A DNA stretch of 43,502 nt from an uncultured Bacteroidales bacterium. Lineage in GTDB: Bacteria; Bacteroidota; Bacteroidia; Bacteroidales; UBA4417. Both the position numbers and the translations under genes were made by a program. Below the pieces are notes generated by a model, which saw nothing but the letters and a program-made list of their open reading frames with translations, made no database searches and was not told where the DNA came from. The stretch lies in contig CAJAXK010000006.1 of assembly GCA_903946925.1 (NCBI GenBank), positions 1 through 43,502 of the forward strand, written 5' to 3'. Shown here in pieces: positions 7,384 through 17,100 of this stretch. Within the stretch, counting starts at the first letter, position 1; each line of letters begins with the position of its first letter.

Positions 7384-10245
7384 TCATGTAGTTATGCGAA
7401 AATCAATCTTTATTTTATTCTGGTAATCGGTTATTGACGATAATACTTTTTTTAGCATATAAAGCTCGATATCTATAAGCTTTTTTGTGTTTAACTTATT
7501 AGAAACAGGTGCATTGTTTTCAATCAATTCAATTTGGTTGCGAAAACGGAGGTTCATCAGGAAGTTATACACAAACACAATTTCATCAATAGTGCTTTCG
7601 CTAATAATGTGGTTTTCTTTCAGAGCAACCAGCCTTTCGATAGTATTTGAACACCAAATATTGTTTTGGAGCGAATAGGTACGGGCAAACATGATTATCG
7701 GCACCAAAGCACTCTTTATATCAATATTGTCGCCATGTTTATCCGAAAGGATATTTCCTGACGAAATGTGTGGGCTTTTTGTGTTGAAAGTGTTGTAGGC
7801 AAGGTGGTATAGGAACAAGGGATTCGATTTGATGGCTTCATCGATCCCTTTCTTTAGCTTTTCGATCAGCATTTCGTCGCCATACACACACCTGAAATCG
7901 AAGAAAATGGTAGCATCAAGCAGGTTTTGAGGTTCCGGTGTGGCTATCCAATTGTCGAAATATTTTTCCCAGGTGCCCAATGGCTTGCACCATGCTGGAT
8001 TTTTGGCCATTATGTTGCCCAGGCAAAAGGAATAACCGACAAAGTTCAGCGAATTGCAGACCCGTTCGCCAAGATTGTTGAAATACGCTAGAACCTCAAC
8101 TTCCTTTTCTTTTGTAACATTTTCGAAAACAATGGCATTATCCTGATCGGTAAAAAGCGTTTCCTCCTTACGCCCTTCGCTGCCTAAGCAAAGGAACGCG
8201 AAATTTACGGGTGGTTGCCCTATTTCGTCAATCGCTAACTCTATTATCTTTCGTATTATGGCATCAGAAAAAGCCGTAGTAATTTTAGTAACGTACTTAA
8301 TTGATACATCGCTTTTTATGCGAGGCTTTAACAGCAATTGAAGCGTACCATAGCATTGTTTCAAATCGTGGTTGGTTTCGGCTTTTCGAATTTTGGCAAT
8401 AAAAAACGAAAGCGAGTTCAAAAGCATCTTATACACATCATTGGTCCTCAACATCCCTTTCAATTGGCCTGAGCCATTTTTAACGGCAAGGTGGTTTATC
8501 CTTTTCTCCTCACATAGCGTAATCGCATCAATTACCGAGGTGTTTTCGGAAATATATGTTATTGGTGAACTCATAATCATATATGCAGGATTATCCAAAT
8601 TAAGGTTTAGCGCCAGGATCCTTTTCTGAATATCCGTATTTGTCACAATGCCTAAATAATCCTTTTCATTTTGCGTAAGCAACAAGCTTTCAGTTTTCTT
8701 ACGAGCCAACATTTTTATGGTGTCCCGTAAAGTTGCTTCTGCATCAAGGGTATATATGGGTTTAACATAGTCTTTAACAGACTGTTCTATCATAAAATCA
8801 TTAGATTTTAATTCAGCAATCAAATTATTGGTTTGCGTTTTGCCTTTTTCATGCTGGGTTATATCCTCAATAATGCAATCGCAGACCAAATCATCGGGAT
8901 TTTCGCCATCAATGGAAACAATGGAAAGGGCCACAATGGAAAAATCGCCATTTGGCTTGTTTATTTTCAGCACCTTGCCTTTTACAAATCCGTTTTCTTC
9001 GAGTGATCCGAGCAGGTCTTTCCTGTCGGCAGCCTCGTTAATTAAACCAACAAAATGTATTCCCGACAAATCTTTAAGGCTTTCGTATCCTAATATCCTG
9101 ATGGCTGTTTCGTTAGCAAAAATAAATTTGCCTTTTGTATCGAGCCGAGCCTTAAAAAAACCAATATCCAAAGTGTTGATCAGTTTTTGATAATCGAAGC
9201 TGGTAACACTCGAACTTTTGTCTATCGAAATGTCTTTCACTATCAGAATGTTTACTTCCTTACCTGAAAAAACAGTAGTTGACGAAGTAATCAGGGATTC
9301 AACTACCCCGCCATTTTTCTTGTTAAGATTTAATTCAAACTGACCTTCCTTAATCGTGTTTTTCGAAAAGGCTTCAATTATTGCTTCGTTATTGCTCTTG
9401 CTAACAATTTCATTCAATGAAAGATTTACAAGTTCGGCGGGCAGATAGCCGGTCATTTTGCTTATCACACTGTTCGAGAAACTGATTTTGCCATCAAGTA
9501 CCATAATCAAGCCTTCGGTTGCAGCTTCTACAAGTGTCCTGAATTTTTCTTTTGCTTCGTGCAAATCGTTTTCGGCACCCTGCCTTTTTTGCTCTATTTT
9601 TAGGCTTTGCCTGAAAATGTACAAGAGCAAAAATGCAATTAGTATGGAAATCCCTATCGAAACCCATAACATCCTGTTAGTTAGGGCCGAAATTTCTTTT
9701 TTAACATCTTCGATATAAACACCCGTCCCAATTACCCATCCCCAGGGTTTAAATAGCTTAACATAAGATAGTTTGGGGACAACATGCAGCGAGTCGTCCT
9801 TCCACTGCCACATGTAATCAACATAACCGTGCTCCGATTTTTTTACCGTTTCCACAAATTCAACAAACAACCTTTTACCATGTGGATCTGTTATCCCTCT
9901 TAAATCTTTACCATTCAAATCACTCCTGAAAGGGTGCATTACCATGTTGGGTGTCATATCTGTTATCCAGAAATAATCTTTATCGTCGAAGCCATACCGC
10001 ATATATTCTATCCGCGAAATAGCGGTTTTCTGGGCTTCCTCCTTTGTGATAATACCAGCATGGGCATCACGCTCATATTTTGAAATAATACTCCACGCCG
10101 AGTTGGTCAACTCTTTGATCATCTCGCGTTTGCCATTCATTATATTTTCCTGATAGCGGGGTATTATTATCAAAAAAATGGTCAGGATAAACAACAGAAT
10201 GGCCAGGATAGCCGGTAGGATTATTCGCAAATAAAATTTTTTCAT
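7384..10245 (-). CDS. Membrane sensor: Cache, two PAS, CBS pair and DUF294 nucleotidyltransferase
   Basis: The start at ATG 10245 gives 953 residues; the frame also extends five codons to a TTG. The domains in order are: membrane helix ~5-29; periplasmic sCache_2 sensor ~35-190 (DYFWITDMTPNMVMHPF, then PWGWVIGTGVYIEDV); second helix ~192-212; PAS ~235-350; PAS ~355-475; two CBS motifs ~500-625; DUF294 nucleotidyltransferase-like domain with GSEGRKEETLFTDQD near residue 690; and its helical C-terminal domain ~800-945. The G-S-x-G-R and DxD residues of the GlnD-type nucleotidyltransferase are intact. CBS-DUF294 proteins are commonly encoded beside ActP-like symporters and are thought to regulate acetate use. 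Some sCache_2 domains bind short carboxylates. The role as acetate sensor is inferred. Confidence 0.87.
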   Translation of the reverse strand: MKKFYLRIILPAILAILLFILTIFLIIIPRYQENIMNGKREMIKELTNSAWSIISKYERDAHAGIITKEEAQKTAISRIEYMRYGFDDKDYFWITDMTPNMVMHPFRSDLNGKDLRGITDPHGKRLFVEFVETVKKSEHGYVDYMWQWKDDSLHVVPKLSYVKLFKPWGWVIGTGVYIEDVKKEISALTNRMLWVSIGISILIAFLLLYIFRQSLKIEQKRQGAENDLHEAKEKFRTLVEAATEGLIMVLDGKISFSNSVISKMTGYLPAELVNLSLNEIVSKSNNEAIIEAFSKNTIKEGQFELNLNKKNGGVVESLITSSTTVFSGKEVNILIVKDISIDKSSSVTSFDYQKLINTLDIGFFKARLDTKGKFIFANETAIRILGYESLKDLSGIHFVGLINEAADRKDLLGSLEENGFVKGKVLKINKPNGDFSIVALSIVSIDGENPDDLVCDCIIEDITQHEKGKTQTNNLIAELKSNDFMIEQSVKDYVKPIYTLDAEATLRDTIKMLARKKTESLLLTQNEKDYLGIVTNTDIQKRILALNLNLDNPAYMIMSSPITYISENTSVIDAITLCEEKRINHLAVKNGSGQLKGMLRTNDVYKMLLNSLSFFIAKIRKAETNHDLKQCYGTLQLLLKPRIKSDVSIKYVTKITTAFSDAIIRKIIELAIDEIGQPPVNFAFLCLGSEGRKEETLFTDQDNAIVFENVTKEKEVEVLAYFNNLGERVCNSLNFVGYSFCLGNIMAKNPAWCKPLGTWEKYFDNWIATPEPQNLLDATIFFDFRCVYGDEMLIEKLKKGIDEAIKSNPLFLYHLAYNTFNTKSPHISSGNILSDKHGDNIDIKSALVPIIMFARTYSLQNNIWCSNTIERLVALKENHIISESTIDEIVFVYNFLMNLRFRNQIELIENNAPVSNKLNTKKLIDIELYMLKKVLSSITDYQNKIKIDFRITT

Positions 10246-10278
10246 ATCGAACCCCGTCAAGATTGGTTAATACTGTTA

Positions 10279-10286
10279 CAAAGATA
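10279..10286 (-). promoter_or_regulatory. Possible -7 promoter box of the Cache sensor gene
   Basis: TATCTTTG on the minus strand matches the Bacteroidota -7 consensus TAnnTTTG, 33 bases before the ATG at 10245. No clear TTG -33 box is found at the right distance. Confidence 0.4.
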
Positions 10287-10730
10287 GCGTAAAGAATTTT
10301 GTTTTGGTTGGCTTCGCCCAAATGATGTCTGGTTTCAACGAGATACTTTTTGTGTAACACTATGGCTGCAATGTTTTCGTGCTTAAGGTTAATCGTGATT
10401 TGCTTGCAAAAAATAGTTTTTTTGGGGTTTATCTAATGTATAAGCTCTACCGCGATTTGAGTTGATTTAACTTTTTGTAGGCCAGAAAACCACAGTATTT
10501 TTGAAAATAATAGAACTGCCTTTTGAGATGAACCAAGTAAAACAAAATTAAATTACATTAAACCAAGTGTTTATGCTGTAGAGATATTTTTACAGGATAT
10601 CTTTCAACTTTAAATTAGTCGCGCTTTTTATGTTGCAATAACACACAAGCAGGCTAATTTTTGTTTTGAGTTTCAATTGTAACTTTTTCTGGCCGGAATG
10701 GAAATAGATTTTAAGGTAAAGCTGATTTTA
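10287..10730. other. Intergenic stretch between response regulator and Cache sensor genes
   Basis: No gene is supported here. It is AT-rich. It contains an inverted repeat AGATAT-N8-ATATCT around 10583-10602, which includes a 13-nt sequence (TTTTTACAGGATA, 10587-10599) repeated exactly at 13496-13508 upstream of the histidine kinase gene. Confidence 0.5.
10587..10599. promoter_or_regulatory. 13-nt motif shared with the histidine-kinase upstream region
   Basis: TTTTTACAGGATA lies here and again at 13496-13508. The two copies flank the kinase/regulator gene pair. Here it sits within a GATAT-N8-ATATC inverted repeat. It is a candidate response-regulator binding site or part of a shared repeat. 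Confidence 0.35.
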
Positions 10731-11348
10731 CTATATAATATCAAACTGAGCAGCCATCCGGATAAGGTTCGCAGTGTTCTTAACATCAAATTTTGAAAGC
10801 AGGCTATTACGGTGGGTATCAACGGTTGTAGCGCTGATGAAAAGTTTTTCGGCAATCTCTTTATTGGTCAGTCCTGCGGCAATCAACTGCAGCACTTCTT
10901 TTTCCCTTCGTGTAATCACCGGAATTTGTGAATCTTTGTTTTCCCTTACTACAGCGGCGGCTTCGTGGCTTAGATATATATCGCCTCGTACTACGGTGAC
11001 AATGGCATCAACTATTTCTTCCTTTGTTGCATTTTTTAATACATATCCTGATGCCCCATTTAGCATCATCTTTTGAATAAAGCTTTGCTGGTTAAAAGAA
11101 CTAAGCCCGACAATAAGAATTTCCGGATACTTGTCTTTTATCTCCTTACATAAGTCAATTCCGCTTTTGTCCGGCATGTTGATGTCCAGCAGTATCACAT
11201 CAGGCTGGTAATGGTTTAGAAAGGCCATGCACGAAGCGGCAGTCATCGCGTGGCCCATCCATTCGATATTTTTCTCGTGAAGCAGCATCGAACGGATACC
11301 TTCCACTACCATGTAATGATCGTCGGCAATAAATATTTTGATAGCCAT
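10731..11348 (-). CDS. NarL/FixJ (LuxR-type) response regulator
   Basis: The 205-residue protein has a receiver domain (residues ~3-120) with acidic pair Asp9/Asp10, phosphoacceptor Asp55 (DVILLDINMP), Ser83/Ser84 and Lys105. A LuxR-type helix-turn-helix follows (~140-205: TRREKEVLQLIAAGLTNKEIAEKLFISATTVDTHR, which I split here only for orientation at residues ~143-180). It is encoded 16 bases after the histidine kinase in the same direction, so the two form a two-component system. Likely targets are the neighbouring surface-protein genes or its own operon, but this is inferred from position only. Confidence 0.93.
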   Translation of the reverse strand: MAIKIFIADDHYMVVEGIRSMLLHEKNIEWMGHAMTAASCMAFLNHYQPDVILLDINMPDKSGIDLCKEIKDKYPEILIVGLSSFNQQSFIQKMMLNGASGYVLKNATKEEIVDAIVTVVRGDIYLSHEAAAVVRENKDSQIPVITRREKEVLQLIAAGLTNKEIAEKLFISATTVDTHRNSLLSKFDVKNTANLIRMAAQFDII

Positions 11349-11364
11349 TTTTAAGTGCAGAACT

Positions 11365-13320
11365 TTAAGTGTACATTTCTATTTGAACCGAAGTGCCTTC
11401 TCCTTCCTTTGACCTGATATCCAGTTTGCCTTTCAGAAACTCAACCCGGTTCTGAATATTTACCCATCCTATGCCTTTGTTATTTTTAAGGATACTTGTG
11501 TCGAATCCCTTGCCGTCATCTTCAACAGTAACCGAAAGCTGTCCGTTCGATTTTGTTACCTGTACGATTGCCGTTGTGGCATTGGCATGTTTCATCGTAT
11601 TGTTTATCAGTTCCTGTATGATTCGATAGAGTGTTATGGCTGTTGTCTGATCTATCGGAATACCATCCAAACCAATGGATTGATAGTTTATTTTCAATGC
11701 ACCGCTTTGATTGATATCGTTACAAAAATCGTTCAGGGCAGTATCCAGCCCAAACCGCACCAAAGCTTCGGGCATCATATTATGGGCCACCCGACGCATT
11801 TCCCTTATCGAACTGTCCAGCATCTCCATGCTGCGCTCAAAATCCTGATGGTTTTCAGGCGTCATTACCAAATTTCCTTTCATAGTTGTAAATGAGTATT
11901 TAATTCCGCTTAACATTCCCCCTAATCCGTCATGAAGATCTTTGGCCAGGCGGGTTCTTTCCTGTTCCTCCCCTTTTAATACTGCTTCGGTGGCAGTTAA
12001 TTGTTGCTGGGTTTCTAATTCACCAATGCGCTGTTGCTGTATTTTTTGTTTCTGTTTGAAGGTTCGGTAAGATAACAGTGAAATTAAAAGTAATGATGCA
12101 ACTCCGGCAATTAAAATAGAATTGAGTATATTTTTATGGTGAATTGAAAGTTGCTGTAATTTTTTATCTGCTTCTAATTTTTTTATCTGGTTTTCTTTTT
12201 TTTCTTTTTCATATTTCTTTTCAAGCTTTAATGTGTTATTCTGAATAGTTTCATTTAATATACTATCTCCCAGGAGCGTACTTTGTGTTGCATAATAATC
12301 TCCTTGTTTCATATCCTGCATAGAGTATGAAAGAGCGGAAAAATGCGCAAATACTTTTTGTCGCTGAATTCTCAGATTGAACCTGTACGACAACGACAAT
12401 GCCTCACTGGCATATTTTTCTGCCAGTTTATAATTCTTTTTAAATTGGTAATAGAACGATAAGCCCTTAGTCGCAATTAATTCGCTTTCATGCAATTCAA
12501 GTTCTTTTGAAAGAACCAAAGCTTTATCCATGTATAACTTCATTTTCTCAAAGTCCCCTTTTTGTAAGTAAACATCTCCCATATTCATGTACTGGCTTTG
12601 CTCCATATTCTTATCGCCGGTTTTTATACTTATCTCCAGTGCTTCTTTAAACAATGCTGTAGCTTTATCAAAATTCTTGGCAGAAAGGTAATTCAGTCCG
12701 AGATTAGTCAATGATGTTCCTAACATAGTCGGCTCATTTAATTTTCTAAGCTTAGCTACTGAACTTTCCCCATACTGTATCCCTTTTGTATATTGATGCA
12801 TCTGGTAGTAAAGAAGCTGAAGAATGTCTTCTCCAATCGCATCTATACCTTCATTCCCCAATTTTTGAAAGATGTGCTTTCCTTCTTCATAATACTTAAC
12901 AGCTGATTCATACTCACCTAAATTTCGGTAAGAAGTGCCCGTGTTAAACAATGTCTTGGCAAGGCTTAACGAGTCATTTGATTTTTTTGAAAGATCAACA
13001 GCCTGTAGATTTAACAAAAGGGAAGAATCATAATTTCCCTGCATATTCAGGATAAAAGTATAGTTATTGATAAAGGAAATAACTCCCTTGGTATAACCTA
13101 TCTTTTTGCTGAGTTCGCCAGCCCTTCGGTAATATTGTTTTGCTGTTTCCGGTTCATTTGTTTCGTACTGCTGGCCTATATTTATATAAAGTTTCACAGT
13201 ATTTGTGTCATTTTTGGCCATTGGCAGCAATCGAAGTAAACTATCCCTGTTCATTATTGATTGAGCTGGCAGCACGATCCATGCACATATCAGAACGGAA
13301 AATACAAAATATTTTTTCAT
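11365..13320 (-). CDS. TPR-containing sensor histidine kinase (HisKA_3 type)
   Basis: I use the ATG at 13320, giving 651 residues; the frame extends ten codons to a TTG, but the ATG begins a good signal sequence (MKKYFVFSVLICAWIVLPAQS). Residues ~30-330 hold about seven tetratricopeptide repeats on the periplasmic side, followed by a coiled coil, one membrane helix (~397-420), a HisKA_3 dimerisation/phosphoacceptor domain with ERTRLAKDLHDGLGG near residue 460, and an ATP-binding domain with the N-box ELINNTMKHANA near 573, DDGKGFD and GIGWVNIQNRV. The architecture is typical of Bacteroidota NarX/DesK-like kinases. The signal is unknown. It is co-transcribed with the downstream response regulator. 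Confidence 0.92.
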   Translation of the reverse strand: MKKYFVFSVLICAWIVLPAQSIMNRDSLLRLLPMAKNDTNTVKLYINIGQQYETNEPETAKQYYRRAGELSKKIGYTKGVISFINNYTFILNMQGNYDSSLLLNLQAVDLSKKSNDSLSLAKTLFNTGTSYRNLGEYESAVKYYEEGKHIFQKLGNEGIDAIGEDILQLLYYQMHQYTKGIQYGESSVAKLRKLNEPTMLGTSLTNLGLNYLSAKNFDKATALFKEALEISIKTGDKNMEQSQYMNMGDVYLQKGDFEKMKLYMDKALVLSKELELHESELIATKGLSFYYQFKKNYKLAEKYASEALSLSYRFNLRIQRQKVFAHFSALSYSMQDMKQGDYYATQSTLLGDSILNETIQNNTLKLEKKYEKEKKENQIKKLEADKKLQQLSIHHKNILNSILIAGVASLLLISLLSYRTFKQKQKIQQQRIGELETQQQLTATEAVLKGEEQERTRLAKDLHDGLGGMLSGIKYSFTTMKGNLVMTPENHQDFERSMEMLDSSIREMRRVAHNMMPEALVRFGLDTALNDFCNDINQSGALKINYQSIGLDGIPIDQTTAITLYRIIQELINNTMKHANATTAIVQVTKSNGQLSVTVEDDGKGFDTSILKNNKGIGWVNIQNRVEFLKGKLDIRSKEGEGTSVQIEMYT

Positions 13321-13488
13321 ATAGGACCGGTTTTCGTTGTTTTCAATCAATACTGATAGCTCAATGTCATTGAGTTAAGGATTTGTTCCCGCTGATCTTT
13401 GTATGCATTGTTCTCGACATGCAAAATAAAACAAACAGGAAGTAGGGATGCCTCCCCTTTTTCCATGATTTTTAGCTTTTCAGGTAAA

Positions 13489-13508
13489 TATCCTGTTTTT
13501 ACAGGATA
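13489..13508. promoter_or_regulatory. Palindrome upstream of histidine kinase gene
   Basis: TATCCTGT-TTTT-ACAGGATA is a perfect 8-bp inverted repeat located 168 bases before the kinase start. Its right half plus loop is repeated exactly at 10587-10599. It may be an operator for the two-component system. Confidence 0.4.
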
Positions 13509-13561
13509 CCGAACCCACTAATATAGTCAGATATTTGCATTTGACATTACATTAGCAAGAA

Positions 13562-13916
13562 ATGAAGAATAATCATTTTTTAAGCGTAACAGGCAAATCG
13601 GTATCACGATTGAAAAGGACTCTTACCATTTTTCTTTTAAGAAGGATATCCTTGAATAATAATCGGTTCAAGCTATTATCCCAAGCCTTCGGTGTGACAT
13701 TGATTAAGACTTCTTTAATGTTACCTTTCTATTTGCGATCAATTGTTTCCGGTAATAACACAAGCGCAATGTTAAACTGTGAATACTCCGGAAGTGGGGT
13801 AATTGATAATTATTCCCAGCATCTGGATGCAAATGGTTCGGAGTTATCGATGTTTGTCCCAGATAGCCATCAATACCGAAGGCAGTGCACCTGAGAATTC
13901 AGTCACCAAAGGATGG
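13562..13916 (+). pseudogene. Decayed fragment of an SAMLDV/LIPR-type surface protein
   Basis: A 110-codon frame opens at 13562, but the intact part of the signal is spread over frames. A start-like segment (KRTLTIFLL) resembles the leader of the giant protein downstream. SAML at about 13769 is followed, one frame over, by TVNTPEVG, a stop, and LIIIPSI. That order mirrors the SAMLDV...LIPRI units at the beginning of the giant protein. Further on, IAINTEGSAPENS resembles VTINTDNSAPDPS from the same protein. I read this as a frameshifted remnant of a related gene's N-terminus. The similarity is short and the call is tentative. Confidence 0.35.
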
Positions 13917-14138
13917 AAATTTTGGTAAGAAAGTATTATTAATCTGAATATATTTAAATATGTCAATAATTAGATGTAAATTTACTTACTGATATGTTCT
14001 AATCCAGTCAGTTTCTAATCCGCTTTCTTTATATCCATTTCACTCGTCTGCTACACTTGCCAGTTCTGCATTTATCTTTCTGAATTGAATCCGTATTCTA
14101 CCCGGAAGGAGGAGTTTTTACATTAAAAAGCAAAGCAA

Positions 14139-17100
14139 ATGAAAAACCTAAGGACCCTGATTATTCTTTTACTGATTACAGTTGGGATTAGTGTAACAGC
14201 GCAGGTTACCATTAATACGGACAACAGCGCTCCCGATCCTTCGGCGATGCTCGATGTGAAATCTGATAACCGTGGGTTACTGATCCCGCGGATTTCAACT
14301 GCTGCCAGGGACCTGATCCCTTCACCCGCGACAGGACTTTTAATCTATAATTCGACGACAAACCGGTTCGACTATTATAATGGCAGTTTCTGGCATCAGT
14401 TGGGAACAGCTTTTATTTCATCTACAGCCGGGACTGTAAACCCGGGCGGCGGTGTCGCAATTAATGTTTTGCCCGATATACTTCCTGATAATTCTGCTAT
14501 GCTGGATATCAATGATCCAGGCAGGGGTATTTTGATTCCCCGGATTTCGACTTCCGCGCGCGACCTGATTGCATCACCTGCAACCGGGTTGATTATTTAT
14601 AACACGAGTACCAATCTGCTTGATTATTACAATGGAGCCCAGTGGATAGCATTATGCTCTGTTTCTACCGGTATTCCGGGTGCCGGAGGAAGCCAGGCCG
14701 TAGTAGGAGTGGCCGTGAATACTGATAATTCAAGTCCTGACCCTTCCGCTATGCTTGATGTAGCATCAGCTGATAAGGGAGTTTTAATACCAAGGCTTAC
14801 AAATGCACAGCGCGACGCTATACTTCCTGTTACGGGCCTTGTTATCTACAATACATCAGCAAATTATATTGAGTTTTATAATGGTTCAGCCTGGTACCAG
14901 CTGATCACAAATCTTATTGTTCCCCCGACAGGCGGAACCCATGTCGCATCATCGAATCAGATTATTTGGAACTGGAATATTGTTGCCGGCGCTACTGGTT
15001 ATAAATGGAATACAGTCAATGATTACGCCACTGCGACCGATATGGCCTCCGCCATAACAAAAACCGAAACCGGGCTTGTATGCGCAACACCTCATACACG
15101 CTATGTGTGGGCATATAATGACTGTGGGTTTTCTTCGGCGCTGATATTAACAAAAACAACCCTGGCTTGCGGTACTTGCGCTTCTCCATTGGTTGATGCC
15201 CGCGACGGTCAATCTTACAATACTGTGCAAATTGGCACCCAATGCTGGATGGCTGAAAACCTGAACTTCGGCACCATGATTCCTGACGCCAACAACATGA
15301 CAAACAACAGCATTACTGAAAAGTATTGCTATGAAAACAATACTGCCAACTGCGATACCTATGGCGGACTCTATCAATGGAAGGAAACGATGGGATACAG
15401 CACAACACAGGGAGTGCAGGGCATTTGCCCTGCAGGCTGGCATATACCAACGAATGATGAATGGACAGTATTAACTGATTTATTGGGTAGTGAGCCTGTT
15501 GCCGGTGGTGAAATGAAAACAACAGGCACAATTGAAGCTGGAACGGGTTTGTGGCATGACCCGAACACAGCGGCAACAAATTCAAGCTGGTTTTCTGCAC
15601 TTCCGGGCGGCTACCGCCAGGATGGAGGTGGTTTCACCCATCTGGGTAACTACGGCAACTTTTGGACTTCTACGGAGGTCATTACCGAATACGTGTGGTT
15701 CCGGAACCTGCTTTTTCATAACGCATTTGTGTCCAGCGGCTACGGTGTTGTTGAGGCATTAGGTTACAGTGTTCGTTGCCTGAAAGATACCCCGCCACCT
15801 GTATGGAGTTGCGGCGATCCTCTGCCTGATACCCGCGACAATCAAACTTATAATACAGTTCAGATTGGTACGCAATGCTGGATGGCTGAGAACCTGAACA
15901 TCGGCACAACAATACCAGGCGGTACAGACATGGCAAACAACAGCATTATCGAAAAATATTGCAATGAAAACAATGCCGCCAACTGTGATACTTATGGCGG
16001 GCTTTATCAATGGAATGAAATGATGGGGTACACTACAACACCCGGAGTGCAGGGCATTTGCCCGACAGGCTGGCATGTACCCACAGATACAGAGTGGACA
16101 GTATTAACTGACTATTTAGGCGGTGAAAGCATTGCCGGAGGTAAAATGAAAACAACGGGTACAATTGAAGCCGGCACGGGTTTGTGGTATGCTTCTAACA
16201 ACGGTGCCACAAATTCAAGTGGGTTTTCTGCAATTCCCGGCGGCTACCGCTACGGCCCTGATTTGTTCAACACTGTGGGTGGCAATGCCAACTTTTGGTC
16301 TTCTTCGGAGTACAATACAAATGACGGGGTATGCCGGGAACTGCTCGCTACTATTCCCAATGTGAGCCGTTTCAGCATTAGCAAGGGCGTCGGTTTTAGC
16401 GTTCGTTGCGTAAAAGATATCCCACCAACTGTATGGAGTTGTGGCGATCCTCTTCCTGATACCCGCGACAACCAATCATACAATACAGTTCAGATTGGTA
16501 CGCAATGCTGGATGGCAGAGAACCTGAACATCGGTATGACAATACCAGGTGCAACAGACATGGCCAACAACAGCAATACTGAAAAGTATTGCTACGAAGA
16601 TAACGCAGCCAATTGTGATACATACGGCGGACTTTATCAATGGAACGAAATGATGCAATATGTCACTACACCCGGAGTTCAAGGCATTTGCCCGACAGGC
16701 TGGCATATACCGGTCGATGCAGAGTGGACATTATTAACCGCTTTTTTAGGCGGTGAAAGCATTGCCGGAGGTAAAATGAAAACAACGGGTACTATTGAAG
16801 CCGGCACAGGTTTGTGGTTTGCTCCGAACACAGGGTCCACAAATTCAAGTGGTTTTTCTGCCCTTCCCGGTGGCAACCGCTATGGCAATGGTAGTTTCTA
16901 CGATAAGGGATTACGTGCATTCTTTTGGTCTTCTACGGAGGACCAGCCGAATTTCTCGTATCGCCGCATCCTGAATTACGATAACACCGCAGTAAACCGT
17001 GACTACTTTTGGGAGAACAGTGGTTATAGTGTTCGTTGCGTAAAAGATATCCCACCGCCTGCCTGGAGTTGCGGCCAACCTCTTTCGGTAACTCACACTG

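Noticed and set aside
10073-10360. A 95-codon gene at the start of the Cache sensor
   Set aside because: It overlaps the sensor gene in another frame and has no coding features of its own.
13562-13894. A 110-codon gene
   Set aside because: The frame as such shows no domain; better sense is made by reading it as a frameshifted remnant of an SAMLDV-type protein.
14104-14114. GGAAGGAGGAG as ribosome-binding site of the giant gene
   Set aside because: It lies about 24 bases before the ATG, too far for a normal Shine-Dalgarno role, and Bacteroidota rarely rely on one.
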